Shown: positions 44,858 through 54,206 of the stretch, piece by piece | How positions within the stretch are numbered: the stretch's first letter is position 1 | How the letters are laid out: each line of letters opens with the position of its first letter | Assembly: GCA_963829505.1 (NCBI GenBank) | Contig: CAWHIL010000004.1 | Location: 1 to 64,000 of the forward strand | DNA length: 64,000 nt | Direction of reading: 5' to 3' | From: Roseiarcus sp963829505 | Lineage (GTDB): Bacteria > Pseudomonadota > Alphaproteobacteria > Rhizobiales > Beijerinckiaceae | Notes under the pieces: model-generated | The model's input: the letters and a program-made list of their open reading frames with translations, nothing else | What the model was told of the DNA's origin: nothing | Databases searched by the model: none | Made by a program: the position numbers and the translations under genes

Positions 44858-45190
44858 GGCTTCGCCCTCGTTCCGGCGGGACTTCGGCCCCGTTGCTCGA
44901 CTTTCCCTGACGTCATGTTGAGAGGCGCTGTTTCATGGCGATCGTTGGCCACCTCATCGGTGCTCGGCCGGAGACGCCAAGCAGGAAATCCGTCTCGGGC
45001 CCAGCCTCGGCCTTGCCGGACTTCCGTTGTCTAGCGTTGGACAAGATCGTCCGACATTATACCATCAGCCTACGCCTGTCATAAGGGGAAGCCGCCGCAA
45101 ACAGGCAGTGGCGGGTCTGGCCGCCGCTCCGGCCGGCCCGGCGGGGCGCGAAGCCCGGCGCGGGACGCTCGGCAAGCGGGAGGCGGACGC
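44858..45190. promoter_or_regulatory. Upstream region of second GntR gene with operator-like site
   Basis: No gene is seen. ATCGTCCGACA at 45046-45056 is part of an imperfect inverted repeat GTTGGAC-6-GTCCGAC (45037-45056). The remainder shows nothing recognisable. Confidence 0.5.
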
Positions 45191-45841
45191 TCAGCCGCGA
45201 ACGGTCTTCGGCTGATAGGGGCAGAGGTCGCGGATCACGCAGCGATAGCATTCGGGCCTGCGCGCCTTGCATACGTAGCGGCCGTGCAGGATCAGCCAGT
45301 GATGCGCGTGGTTGAGATATCCCGGCGGAACGACCTTCATGAGTTCGTCCTCGACCTCTCGCGGCGTCTTTCCCGGCGCGATTGCGAGCCGGTTGGCGAC
45401 GCGGAAGACGTGCGTGTCGACGGCGAGCGTCGGCTCGCCGAACGCGGTGTTGAGGACGACGTTGGCGGTCTTGCGGCCGACGCCGGGCAGCGCCTCGAGC
45501 GCATCCCGATCGCGGGGAACCTCGCCCGCGTGATCTTCGATCAGTGCGCGCGAGAGCGCGATCACGTTTCTCGCCTTGGTGCGGTAGAGGCCGATCGTCC
45601 GGATCGCCTCCTCAACCCCCTTTTCGCCGAGGGCCAGCATCTTTTCGGGCGTGTCGGCGCGCGCGAAGAGGCCGCGCGTCGCTTTGTTCACGCCGGCGTC
45701 GGTCGCCTGCGCCGAGAGCACGACCGCGACGAGCAGGGTGAACGGATTGACCGACTCGAGTTCTCCCTTCGGCGCGGGCTCTTCGGCGGAGAGACGCGCA
45801 AAGATCGCCTCGGCGAGCGCCGCCCGCTTCTGCCGCGACAT
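45191..45841 (-). CDS. nth: Endonuclease III
   Basis: A 216-residue base-excision repair enzyme removing oxidised pyrimidines and nicking at the abasic site. The helix-hairpin-helix LPGVGRKTANVVLNTAFG carries the catalytic lysine, and LAVDTHVFRVANRL the catalytic aspartate. The iron-sulfur cluster loop C-X6-C-X2-C-X5-C is complete at the end (CKARRPECYRCVIRDLC). Start at ATG 45841; the frame extends further upstream to 46234 only as non-homologous sequence. Not linked to its neighbours in function. Confidence 0.96.
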   Translation of the reverse strand: MSRQKRAALAEAIFARLSAEEPAPKGELESVNPFTLLVAVVLSAQATDAGVNKATRGLFARADTPEKMLALGEKGVEEAIRTIGLYRTKARNVIALSRALIEDHAGEVPRDRDALEALPGVGRKTANVVLNTAFGEPTLAVDTHVFRVANRLAIAPGKTPREVEDELMKVVPPGYLNHAHHWLILHGRYVCKARRPECYRCVIRDLCPYQPKTVRG

Positions 45842-46003
45842 CCTCGCCAAGCCCGACCCCCTTTGATCTCGCGACCGTGAAGCGCAGCGGCAGTCGCGAG
45901 CCGCAAGGCGTCTTGCCCTTCGGCGCCGCACAAAGCAATATGCCCCAAGGGGAGCCGGTAAACGCGGCGCGCGTTCATGCGCCGCAATGGGAGGAGTATC
46001 AGA

Positions 46004-47212
46004 ATGAGGAATTTGACGCGCGTCCTGGCGCTGGCGGGCGCGGTCTCGCTGGCGTTCATGGCCGAAGGCGCCGAGGCCGCGGGGAACAAGGTGGTGATCG
46101 GCGACGTCGATGACTTGTCGGGCCCCTATGCCGACGTGATCGGCGGCGGCGGGATCGAGGCCATCAAGATGGCGATCGCCGACTTCGGCGGGACGGTCCT
46201 CGGCATGCCGATCGAAGTCCTGACCGCCGACCATCAGAACAAGCCCGACATCGGGCAGCAGAAGGTGCGCGAATGGGCCGACACGTCAGGCCTGACCATG
46301 CTGCTCGGCGGCTCCAACACCGGCGTCAGCCTCGCCATGGCGAACGCCGTCAAGGAGAAGCACATTCCCTTCTTCGCCATCGGCGCCGCGGGCGCTTCCC
46401 TTACCGGCAAGGACTGCAACCCCTATACGATCCACTACGGCTATGACACGACCGCGCTGGCCAACGGCACCGCCAAGACCATCCTCGCCGATGGCGGCAA
46501 GAGCTGGTTCTTCCTCACCGCGGACTACGCCTTCGGCACGCAGCTCGAAAACACAGCCTCGAACCTCGTCAAGGCGAACGGCGGGACCGTGACGGGCGAC
46601 GTGCGCGTGCCGCTCGGCACGTCGGACTTTTCGTCCTATCTTCTGCAGGCGCAGGGCTCTGGCGCGCAGGTGCTCGGGCTCGCCAACGCGGGCGCCGACA
46701 CGGTGAACTCGATGAAGGCGGCTTCCGAGTTTGGCCTGACGAAGTCGATGCGGCCCGCGGCCCTTCTCGTCTTCCTGAGCGACGTCCACGCCATGGGCCT
46801 CGAGATCGCGCAGGGGCTGGTGCTGACGACGGCCTGGTATTGGGACTTGGACGACCGCACCCGCGCATTCGGCAACAAGTTCTACGACAAGGTCAAACGG
46901 ATGCCGACCTTCCCGCAGGCGGCCGTCTATTCGGCGACGCTCAGCTACCTGAACGCGGTCAAGGCGGCGGGCTCGACCGACGCTGACAAGGTGATGGATG
47001 AACTGCACAAGATGACGATCAACGACGCCTTCGTGCAGAACGCGACCATCCGTCCGGACGGTCTGCTGCTGCACGACATGTACATCGCTCAGGTCAAGAC
47101 CCCGGCCGAGTCGAAGAAGCCGTGGGACTATTACAAGATCATCAAGACGATCCCTGGCGAGGACGCCTTCGGCAAGCTCGCCGATTCGGCCTGCCCGCTG
47201 GTGAAGAAGTAA
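46004..47212 (+). CDS. Branched-chain-amino-acid-type ABC substrate-binding protein
   Basis: A 402-residue periplasmic protein of the Peripla_BP_6 (LivJ-like) type. The ATG at 46004 follows GGGAGGAG. A signal peptide ends at AEAAGNK. GDVDDLSGPYADVIGGGGIEAIKMA, MLLGGSNTGVSLAMANAVKEKHIPF and FFLTADYAFGTQLE are family landmarks. No Liv permease or ATPase genes lie beside it, so it is an orphan here. Possible ligands include amino acids, amides or aromatic acids. A 24-bp palindrome follows. Confidence 0.88.
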   Translation: MRNLTRVLALAGAVSLAFMAEGAEAAGNKVVIGDVDDLSGPYADVIGGGGIEAIKMAIADFGGTVLGMPIEVLTADHQNKPDIGQQKVREWADTSGLTMLLGGSNTGVSLAMANAVKEKHIPFFAIGAAGASLTGKDCNPYTIHYGYDTTALANGTAKTILADGGKSWFFLTADYAFGTQLENTASNLVKANGGTVTGDVRVPLGTSDFSSYLLQAQGSGAQVLGLANAGADTVNSMKAASEFGLTKSMRPAALLVFLSDVHAMGLEIAQGLVLTTAWYWDLDDRTRAFGNKFYDKVKRMPTFPQAAVYSATLSYLNAVKAAGSTDADKVMDELHKMTINDAFVQNATIRPDGLLLHDMYIAQVKTPAESKKPWDYYKIIKTIPGEDAFGKLADSACPLVKK

Positions 47213-47756
47213 TTTGCGCTGCGGGCGGGGCCGCGGCCCCGCCCGAAGGCGCGCGTCCGGACGTTTGTCGCAGCATCCTCGAAAGGCGACGAGCAGCGAG
47301 GCGTGTGACGCCGCAAAAATAGCCCTGATGCGAAGAATAACTACCCTGTTCGGCGCAATATCTTCCCTGTTCCGGGCGAAAATTGTCCCTGTTATTTGTA
47401 CCGAGTCGATACGCGGAAAATGACCGCTCGCGCCTCTTTTCGGACCTCGGCGACGAAGGCCGCGCGGGGCGCCCATTCTCATCGAGACGTCTCGAAGGCG
47501 CGAAGAAAGCTATTGGCCTCAATTGTTTAGAGATTTCTGTGTTACAGAATACAAGTCTATGGTATTCTGTTTGTAGGGAATTGCAGGGCCAGGCGGGCGG
47601 CCGTACGCGGAGACCAAAATGCACGCTCACGAAAAGCTGCTCGATTCGGCAAGAAAAACTATCCGATCGCTGGCCGGACGCCGGCACGAAGCTCAAGCGC
47701 ATTCCGGCGGTGGTGGAGATCGCCACCGCCGCCGGTCAACGCCACCCGATCGTCGG
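47213..47756. repeat. Intergenic stretch with 24-bp palindrome and CCCTG iterons
   Basis: No gene is supported. Bases 47222-47245 are a perfect 24-bp palindrome (arms CGGGCGGGGCCG) without T-run, perhaps a terminator. Bases 47323-47391 contain four CCCTG words at spacings of 21, 21 and 22 bases in AT-rich context (see findings). The segment 47500-47590 is also AT-rich. Confidence 0.7.
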
Positions 47757-48398
47757 CTAAAGCGCCACCCGATACGCGGCTTGGGTCTTGGCGGCGATCT
47801 CGTCGAGGCCGACGCCCGGCGCCGTCTCGATCAGCGCCATGCCGCGGTAGCCGTGCTTGTCGATGGTGAAGACGCCGAGGTCGGTGATGACGAGGTCGAC
47901 GACCTTGGCCCCGGTCAGCGGCAATTCGCAATGGTGCAGAAGCTTTGGCCCGTCCTTGGCCGAATGCTCCATGACGACCACGATCTTCTTGACGCCGGCG
48001 ACGAGGTCCATTGCGCCGCCCATGCCCTTGACCATCTTGCCCGGGATCATCCAGTTCGCGAGGTCGCCGGTTTCGGAAACCTGCATCGCGCCGAGGATCG
48101 CAAGGTCGATGTGGCCGCCGCGAATCATGGCGAAGGAATCGGCGCTCGAAAAGTAGCTCGTCGTCGGCAGTTCCGTGACCGTCTGCTTGCCGGCGTTGAT
48201 GAGGTCGGCGTCTTCCTCGCCCTCGTAGGGGAACGGTCCCATGCCGAGCATGCCGTTCTCGCTCTGGAGCTGCACGGTCATCCCCTTCGGGATGTAGTTC
48301 GACACGAGCGTCGGAATGCCGATGCCGAGGTTGACGTAAAAACCGTCCTTGAGCTCCTTGGCGGCGCGGGCCGCCATCTCGTCGCGCGTCCAGGGCAT
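47757..48398 (-). CDS. 3-oxoacid CoA-transferase, subunit B
   Basis: A 213-residue beta subunit that moves CoA between succinyl-CoA (or acetyl-CoA) and a 3-oxoacid such as acetoacetate. NLGIGIPTLVSNYIP and SENGMLGMGPFP hold the glutamate that forms the CoA thioester in the family; GGHIDLAILGAMQV and GKMVKGMGGAMDLV follow. ATG 48398 has GAGGAGC upstream. Subunit A lies 136 bases upstream, separated by a REP-like palindrome. Acetoacetate made through the BKACE route of the neighbouring island could be its substrate. Confidence 0.93.
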   Translation of the reverse strand: MPWTRDEMAARAAKELKDGFYVNLGIGIPTLVSNYIPKGMTVQLQSENGMLGMGPFPYEGEEDADLINAGKQTVTELPTTSYFSSADSFAMIRGGHIDLAILGAMQVSETGDLANWMIPGKMVKGMGGAMDLVAGVKKIVVVMEHSAKDGPKLLHHCELPLTGAKVVDLVITDLGVFTIDKHGYRGMALIETAPGVGLDEIAAKTQAAYRVAL

Positions 48399-48426
48399 GG
48401 GTAAGCTCCTCGTGTTCGTTTTTCTC

Positions 48427-48510
48427 CGTCATTGCGAGCGGAGCGAAGCAATCCACCGGCGCCAGCGAGCCTCGATGGATTGCTTTGTCGCTTCATTCCT
48501 CGCAATGACG
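48427..48510. repeat. REP-like imperfect palindrome between the CoA-transferase genes
   Basis: The arms are CGTCATTGCGAGCGGAGCGAAGCAATCCA-like (48427-48455) and its near-complement (48476-48510, TGGATTGCTTTGTCG to CTCGCAATGACG). This is the widely dispersed palindromic element of alpha- and other proteobacteria. It may modulate the relative stability of the two coding parts of the message. Confidence 0.85.
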
Positions 48511-48534
48511 GCGGCTGGTGACAGTCTTCACGCT

Positions 48535-49242
48535 TCAAGCAGCCGCGCGCTTGCGCGTCGTGCGCTGCTCGATGTGCTTCTTGGCGGCGGACACGTGCAC
48601 GATGCGGTGCACGAAGACGCCGGGCGTCATGATGAGGTCGGGGTCGATCGCGCCCGGCTCGACGAGCTCCTCGACCTCGACAATTGTGATCTTGCCTGCC
48701 GTCGCCATCGGCGGATTGAAATTCCGCGCCGTCTTCCGGTAGACGAGGTTGCCTTCCGTGTCGCCCTTCCAGGCGTGGATCAGCGAGACGTCGGCGGTGA
48801 GCCCGAACTCCATGACATAGGCTTCGTTGTTGAAGTCGCGGATCTCCTTGCCCTCCGCGACGATGGTGCCAACTCCAGTTCTGGTGAAGAAGGCGGGAAT
48901 GCCGGCGCCGCCCGCCCGGATGCGCTCGGCGAGCGTGCCCTGCGGGTTGAATTCGAGCTCGAGCCTGCCCGAGAGGTAGAGGTTGGCGAAGGTCTTGTTC
49001 TCGCCGACGTAGCTCGAGATCATTTTCCGGATCTGGCCCGCCTCGAGCAGCACGCCGAGGCCCACGCCGTCGACGCCGCAATTGTTGGAAATAACGGTGA
49101 GGTCCTTGACGCCGGATTTCTGCACGGCCTCGATCAGCGTCTCGGGGATGCCGCACAGGCCGAAGCCGCCCGACATGATCGTCATGCCGTCCTTGACGAC
49201 CCCTGCAAGCGCCGCCTCGGCGCTCGGGTAGACTTTTTTCAC
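48535..49242 (-). CDS. 3-oxoacid CoA-transferase, subunit A
   Basis: A 235-residue alpha subunit pairing with the product at 47757. MIMSGGFGLCGIPETLI, SNNCGVDGVGLGVLL, AFFTRTGVGT and KGDTEGNLVYRKTARNFNP match the SCOT/AtoD alpha family throughout. It begins at GTG 49242, with GGAGGG nine bases upstream. The order A then B is standard. The unusual part is the palindrome-filled gap between them. Confidence 0.93.
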   Translation of the reverse strand: MKKVYPSAEAALAGVVKDGMTIMSGGFGLCGIPETLIEAVQKSGVKDLTVISNNCGVDGVGLGVLLEAGQIRKMISSYVGENKTFANLYLSGRLELEFNPQGTLAERIRAGGAGIPAFFTRTGVGTIVAEGKEIRDFNNEAYVMEFGLTADVSLIHAWKGDTEGNLVYRKTARNFNPPMATAGKITIVEVEELVEPGAIDPDLIMTPGVFVHRIVHVSAAKKHIEQRTTRKRAAA

Positions 49243-49319
49243 CGGAAAACCCTCCCCGACAACGATGGCCTTTCCCTAGCCCCGCCGCGGATTGGCGGCA
49301 AGCCGGACCTCCGTCGCAT

Positions 49320-51425
49320 TCAGGGCCGGCGCCGCCAGAGCCGTCCGGCCTCCGCGAGCCAGGCTGCGATGACCGCGCCGAGGAGCGCCGCAAGGCCGAA
49401 GAATCCCGAGGCGAGCGACGTCGACCGCGCACCGACGAGCTCGCTCGAGCCGGTGCGTTTGACGCCGAGGTAGCCGCCGCCGGCGTAGCTCGGGCCCGGA
49501 TTGAGAGCGACGATCCGCGGCACGTCGGCGTCGTCCGTCCCCGTGGTCGAAAGCCGGCGCGCCGATCCTCCCGTGGCCTCGGCGAGCGGCCTGAGCTTTT
49601 CCGTCGTCGACACGACGTCGCGCATCTCGAGCGGGTTTTCGGGGCCGACGTTGACGAGGGCGACATGCGCGCCGTCCTCGGCGCGATAGAGGCCGAAGCG
49701 TTCGACGGTCGTCTTCGCCCGCGTGAGGCCTGGCGCGACGGCGGCGAGATCGAGCTTCGTCTTCGTCCCGTCCGGCCCGACGAGGAAGACGTCGCGCGGT
49801 TCGCCGCTGACGCTCTGCCGCTCGACGGTGACGGCGCGCCCGCGAGCGCTAGCGCGCAGCGCTTCCTCTTCGAGTTCGGGCTCCTTCATCAGCCAGTGGG
49901 CGAGACGCCGGAGAAGGTCCAGGTACGGCCCGCCGCCATCGTAGCCGCGCGCCCAGAGCCACATCTGGTCGCTGAGGAGCAGCCCGACCCGGCCCTTGTC
50001 GACCCGCGACAGCACGAGGAGCGGCTTGCCGTCGGGGCCCGTCATCACCGTCTGCCCATCGGTCTGGCGCGCGCCGACGAGACGGAACCAGCGGCCCCAG
50101 GCCGGCTCTTTCTGGCCTTCGTCCTGCCCGGCGAGCCCGCGCGTCACCGGGTGGCGGAGGCCGAGTTCGGGCGTCCCGGCGCGGAAGGGGGTTTCGATGT
50201 CGTCCCCGGTCGGCTCGGCCGGCGCGATCGCGCCGAGCGGAGAGTAGAACAGACCCTCCGGCGTCGAATATTCCGGTCCCTCCGCCATCAGGAGGGCGCC
50301 GCCGTTGCGCACGTAGTCGACGATGTTTTCGAGGTACGTGTAGGGCAGGATCGCCTGCTGCGCGTAGCGGTCGAAGATGATGAGATCGAAATCCTTGATC
50401 TTCCGGCCGAACAGGTCCGCCACCGGAAAGGCGATCAGGCTGAGTTCGTTGATCGGAACGCCGTCGCCGCCCTTTTCCGGCGGCCGCAGGATGGTGAAGT
50501 GGACGAGATCGACGTTGGCGTCCGACTTCAGGAGATTGCGCCACATGCGTTCTCCGGGATGCGGTTTGCCGGATACGAGCAGCACGCGCAGTTTGTCGCG
50601 CACCCCGTCGATGTTGACCACGGCGCGGTCGCCTTCCGTTGTCAGTTCGCCTGGCGTCGGCGCGATTTCGAGTTCGATCACGTTGACGCCGGCGTGTTCG
50701 ATCGGCGCCTTCACCTCGATCCGGCGCCCGACGTCGGCCTCCAGAGTCGCGATCGTCTCGCCGTCGCGCCGGACCGTGAGCGTGACCGGCCCGCTGTCGC
50801 CGGCGCTGTCGAGGATCCGAGCCGCGATCACCTGATCCTTGCCGACGATGCCGTAGCGCGGCGCCTCGATCAGCTCGATCCGCCTCTGGCGCTCGCCCTC
50901 GTGCCCGGTGATCAGCGCGTGCAGGGGGGCGTCGAATCCGAGCCCGGACACGGATCCGGGAATGTCGTGCGCGTCGCCGTCGGTGATCAGGATCGCGCCG
51001 CCGACGCGCTCGGGCGGCGCGTCGGAAAGCGCGTTGCGCAACGCCGCAAAGAGCCGGGTGCCTTCGGTCTCGGACTCCTCGCGCGAGGTCTCGACGACCC
51101 GCGTATCGACGTCGCCCAGCGCCTTCAGACGCGCCTCGATCTCGTCGCGCGCCTTGTCCGTCTGGCGCGCGCGGTCGCCGATTTGCTGGCTCTCCGAGCG
51201 ATCGACCACCAATGCGACGATGTCCTTGAGAGGGCGACGGTTTTCGAGAACCAGATTCGGATCGGTGAGGCCGATCAGCGCCAGCGCGAAGGCGAGCGCC
51301 CTGAGCCAGGCGCCGCGCGATCTTCGCCACAGCAGGGCGGCCGAAACGATCAACGCCGCGGCCGCCAGGCCAACGAGAAGCCAGAGCGGCACGAGGGGCG
51401 TGAAGGCGACCGTCCAGGCGCTCAA
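49320..51425 (-). CDS. Membrane protein of MoxR/BatA cassette (GATase-like domain)
   Basis: A 701-residue protein with two N-terminal membrane segments (about 11-31 and 37-54) and one at the C-terminus (about 675-695). Between them are a von Willebrand-like portion (DIVALVVDRSESQQIGDRA, GGAILITDGDAHD) and a glutamine-amidotransferase-like portion (NGGALLMAEGPEYSTPEG). It starts at TTG 51425, overlapping the stop of the DUF4159 gene by four bases. It is the last gene of a four-gene cassette. Its role is unknown; the cassette is thought to act in envelope assembly or maintenance. Confidence 0.8.
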   Translation of the reverse strand: MSAWTVAFTPLVPLWLLVGLAAAALIVSAALLWRRSRGAWLRALAFALALIGLTDPNLVLENRRPLKDIVALVVDRSESQQIGDRARQTDKARDEIEARLKALGDVDTRVVETSREESETEGTRLFAALRNALSDAPPERVGGAILITDGDAHDIPGSVSGLGFDAPLHALITGHEGERQRRIELIEAPRYGIVGKDQVIAARILDSAGDSGPVTLTVRRDGETIATLEADVGRRIEVKAPIEHAGVNVIELEIAPTPGELTTEGDRAVVNIDGVRDKLRVLLVSGKPHPGERMWRNLLKSDANVDLVHFTILRPPEKGGDGVPINELSLIAFPVADLFGRKIKDFDLIIFDRYAQQAILPYTYLENIVDYVRNGGALLMAEGPEYSTPEGLFYSPLGAIAPAEPTGDDIETPFRAGTPELGLRHPVTRGLAGQDEGQKEPAWGRWFRLVGARQTDGQTVMTGPDGKPLLVLSRVDKGRVGLLLSDQMWLWARGYDGGGPYLDLLRRLAHWLMKEPELEEEALRASARGRAVTVERQSVSGEPRDVFLVGPDGTKTKLDLAAVAPGLTRAKTTVERFGLYRAEDGAHVALVNVGPENPLEMRDVVSTTEKLRPLAEATGGSARRLSTTGTDDADVPRIVALNPGPSYAGGGYLGVKRTGSSELVGARSTSLASGFFGLAALLGAVIAAWLAEAGRLWRRRP

Positions 51426-54205
51426 CGGGTCAGTCTTTCGAGGATGTCCTTGGCGTGGACCTGGTCGGCCTTGTAGTTCCCGGTGAGGGTGTACATGACG
51501 ATGTTGACGCCGCCGCGGAGCGCCAGCTCACGCTGCCGGGCGCCGCCGGGGACGAGCGGGTACCTGGGCCGTCCGTCGTCATCGGCAGCCCAGGCGCCGG
51601 CGAGATCGTCCGACGCGATGATGATCGGCGATACGCTGTCGCCGGCGCGAACCGGGCGCTGCTCGCCATTGTTCGGATCGGACGACGGCAGCGCCTCGAT
51701 CCAGGTCTGGCCGACCGCGGTGCGGCCGACGATGCGGTCGAGCAGGTAGAACGTCTTGGTGAGCACATGGTCGCGCGGTACGGGCTCCAGCGCCGGCACG
51801 TCCACACCCTCGAGGAAGGTCCTGAGCCAGGAGTTTTCTGGCGTCGGCGGCCCGCCCGGCGTCGCATCGAGGGCGTCGCGCGTGTCGAACAGGACCGTGC
51901 CGCCGTTCTTCATGTAGGCGGCGAGCCGCGCGCGCGCCTGCGGCGAGGGTTGCGGCGCATGCGCCACGACGGGCCAATAGATCAGCGGGTAGAAGGCGAG
52001 GTCGTCGCGCCCCGGATCGACGGCGATCGGATCGGCGAGGTCGGCCGACGTGCGGCCGGACAGGACCCGGGTCAGCGATGTGAGTCCGAGGCGCGAGGTC
52101 TCGTCCACCGCCGGGTCGCCGGTCGTGACATAGGCGAGCCGCGTCGAGAGCGCCGCGTCCATGGAGCGTGCGTCGATCGGCGCGTCCGCCGCCCGGCCCG
52201 GCCCGGGGACCGTCGCGCCGCCGAGCGTGAGCGCCGCGGCGAGGACGAGGCCCGCCACCGCGCCTCGCCGGCGCAACCCCACGCCCGCGCCGATCAGGAG
52301 CGACAGGATCGCGTCGATCAGCAGGCCCGCGATCGCAAGCGGCAGGAGCCAGGCGCGCAAATCGACCGGCGGGGCGCTGTCGAGCGCGCCGCTGCGGACC
52401 TTGAGCGCGCCGTAATCGGCCCGGGAGAGCGATTGGTCGGCGCCAAGCGCGTTCACTGCGCGAAGCTGCCCGGGCGCGCCGTACAGGCCCGGCGGATGAG
52501 CGGCGTCGCCGACGGAGCTCGCGTCCCCGCGGATGGGCTCGGCCTGGGCCGGCGGGACCCCGAGGGCGCCGAAACCGTTCAGCGTCCGCCACGGCGGCAG
52601 GCTGACGCTCGTCCCGGACGCACGCGTTTCGTTCGCCCCCGGCGCGACGCCGGCCTCCGCCACGACCTTGCGGAGCATGTCGACGAACAGTCCCGACAGC
52701 GGCAGGTTCGACCATGTCGTGTCGGCCGTGACATGGAAGAGGACGATGAGGCCCTTGCCGCGGCGCGCGGCCGTCACGAGCGGCGTACCGTCGGCGAGGC
52801 GCGCCCACGTCTTGTCGGCGAGGCCCTGCTCGGGCTCCGCCAGAACCTGGCGCGTGATCGTGACCTCGTCCGGCGCGGCGAGGCCGAAGAACGGGCCGCC
52901 CTTCTCGAAACCGGCGACATGCTTTGGCGTGTCCCACGAGAGCGCGCCGCCGAGCGTCCGGCCGCCGCGCCTGAGATCGACCGGGAGAAGATCGTCGTCG
53001 CCTGCGGCGAGGCGCGGGCCGGCGAAGCGGATGAGAACTCCGCCGTCCTCCAGAAAATGATCGATGGCGTCGTGTTCGGGGCCCGGCGCGACGCTCATGT
53101 CCGCGAGAACGAGCGCCGAGGGCTTCTCGGCGAGGAGCGAAACAATCGGATCGCTCGCCGAATCGCGCCACTCGCTGACATCGGCGAACGGCTCGAGCGC
53201 GCGGCGGAGATAGTAGGTCGGCGCGATCAGCGGCTGCGCCGTGTCGGCGCTCGCACCGGACGCGATCGCGACGCGGCGTCGCCTCGAGCCGTCGTCGACA
53301 AGCCAAGTCGCGCCGGCCGAGCGGTCCCCGTCGATCACCACCCGCTGGGTTTCGTTGCGTAATTCGACAGGCAGGTCGAAACGAGCCTCGGCGACGAGTT
53401 CGGCGGCGAAGTCGAAGGGCGCGCGGCCGATTTCCCGCCCTTGTGCGTCGAGGGCGCGCGCGACGCCCGCCGCCGGCGCGGACGGATCGGATCGCACGAC
53501 CCGCGCCTTCAGCGACCCCGCCTCGTTCACGGCGCCCGCGAGCGCGCGCACGCCCGAGGCGTCGGCGACCACGTCGAGGGGATGGCCGAGCCGCGTGAGC
53601 TTCGAAGCGAAATCGGCCGCGCCGCCGAGTTCGACCCCATCGGCGATCCAGACGACGTCGGCGCCCGGCTCGGCCTGCAGAAACCGTTCGATCGCCGGCA
53701 GCGCCGCATCGCGCGGCGGCGAATAGGGCGCGGGCGAGAGCGAGCGCAAGCGCCCGTCCATCTCGCCTTCGTTCATGGGAACGATGTCTCGCCCGCCGTC
53801 CGAGAACGGCTTCAGCGCGATGAGCCGTCCCGAGCGCGCGGCCGATGTCATCTCCCGCCGGGCGAAGTCGATTCGTTTGTCGAACGTCGGCGCCGCCGGC
53901 CAGCCGTCGTCGATCAGGACGAGCAGCGGACCCGATCCGGCGGGCGACGACAGATTACGCCACAGCGGCTCGGCCATCGCGAGAATGATGAGAGCGGCGA
54001 CCATCAGGCGCAGCGCCAGAATCGGCCAGGGCGTCCTCGCCGGCTCCCTCTCGTTCGCCGCAAGGCCGATGAGCAGACGCAGAGGCGGAAATTGAACCCG
54101 GCGCGGCGCGGGCGGCGTGACCCGCAGGAGATAATAGAGCGCGCCGAGGCCGACGAGCGCGACGAGCACGGCCGGGGCTGCGAATGCGAGGGGGAGTCCC
54201 AGCAT
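51422..54205 (-). CDS. BatA-domain and DUF4159 protein
   Basis: A 927-residue membrane protein. The N-terminal BatA domain occupies about 1-85, with two membrane segments (LPLAFAAPAVLVALVGLGALYYLL and ILALRLMVAALIILAMAEPLW). A vWA-like part follows, then membrane helices around 620-670, and DUF4159 near 690-900 (STRLAYVTTGDPAVDETSRLGL, then MKNGGTVLFDTRDALD). It follows the DUF58 gene by one base and overlaps the next gene by four, so the cassette is a strict operon. Function unknown. Confidence 0.85.
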   Translation of the reverse strand: MLGLPLAFAAPAVLVALVGLGALYYLLRVTPPAPRRVQFPPLRLLIGLAANEREPARTPWPILALRLMVAALIILAMAEPLWRNLSSPAGSGPLLVLIDDGWPAAPTFDKRIDFARREMTSAARSGRLIALKPFSDGGRDIVPMNEGEMDGRLRSLSPAPYSPPRDAALPAIERFLQAEPGADVVWIADGVELGGAADFASKLTRLGHPLDVVADASGVRALAGAVNEAGSLKARVVRSDPSAPAAGVARALDAQGREIGRAPFDFAAELVAEARFDLPVELRNETQRVVIDGDRSAGATWLVDDGSRRRRVAIASGASADTAQPLIAPTYYLRRALEPFADVSEWRDSASDPIVSLLAEKPSALVLADMSVAPGPEHDAIDHFLEDGGVLIRFAGPRLAAGDDDLLPVDLRRGGRTLGGALSWDTPKHVAGFEKGGPFFGLAAPDEVTITRQVLAEPEQGLADKTWARLADGTPLVTAARRGKGLIVLFHVTADTTWSNLPLSGLFVDMLRKVVAEAGVAPGANETRASGTSVSLPPWRTLNGFGALGVPPAQAEPIRGDASSVGDAAHPPGLYGAPGQLRAVNALGADQSLSRADYGALKVRSGALDSAPPVDLRAWLLPLAIAGLLIDAILSLLIGAGVGLRRRGAVAGLVLAAALTLGGATVPGPGRAADAPIDARSMDAALSTRLAYVTTGDPAVDETSRLGLTSLTRVLSGRTSADLADPIAVDPGRDDLAFYPLIYWPVVAHAPQPSPQARARLAAYMKNGGTVLFDTRDALDATPGGPPTPENSWLRTFLEGVDVPALEPVPRDHVLTKTFYLLDRIVGRTAVGQTWIEALPSSDPNNGEQRPVRAGDSVSPIIIASDDLAGAWAADDDGRPRYPLVPGGARQRELALRGGVNIVMYTLTGNYKADQVHAKDILERLTR

Positions 54206-54206
54206 G

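Noticed and set aside
45842..46234. N-terminal extension of endonuclease III by 130 residues
   Set aside because: The extension shows no homology, overlaps the divergent binding-protein gene, and the normal 216-residue enzyme starts at 45841.
47323..47391. CRISPR array at the periodic CCCTG words
   Set aside because: Repeat unit is only five conserved bases with 16-17 base gaps, no long direct repeats and no cas genes in the window.
47383..47760. 125-residue plus-strand frame and 194-residue minus-strand frame over the CCCTG iterons
   Set aside because: The minus-strand frame owes its seven-residue periodicity to the 21-base DNA repeat; neither has a ribosome site or domain.
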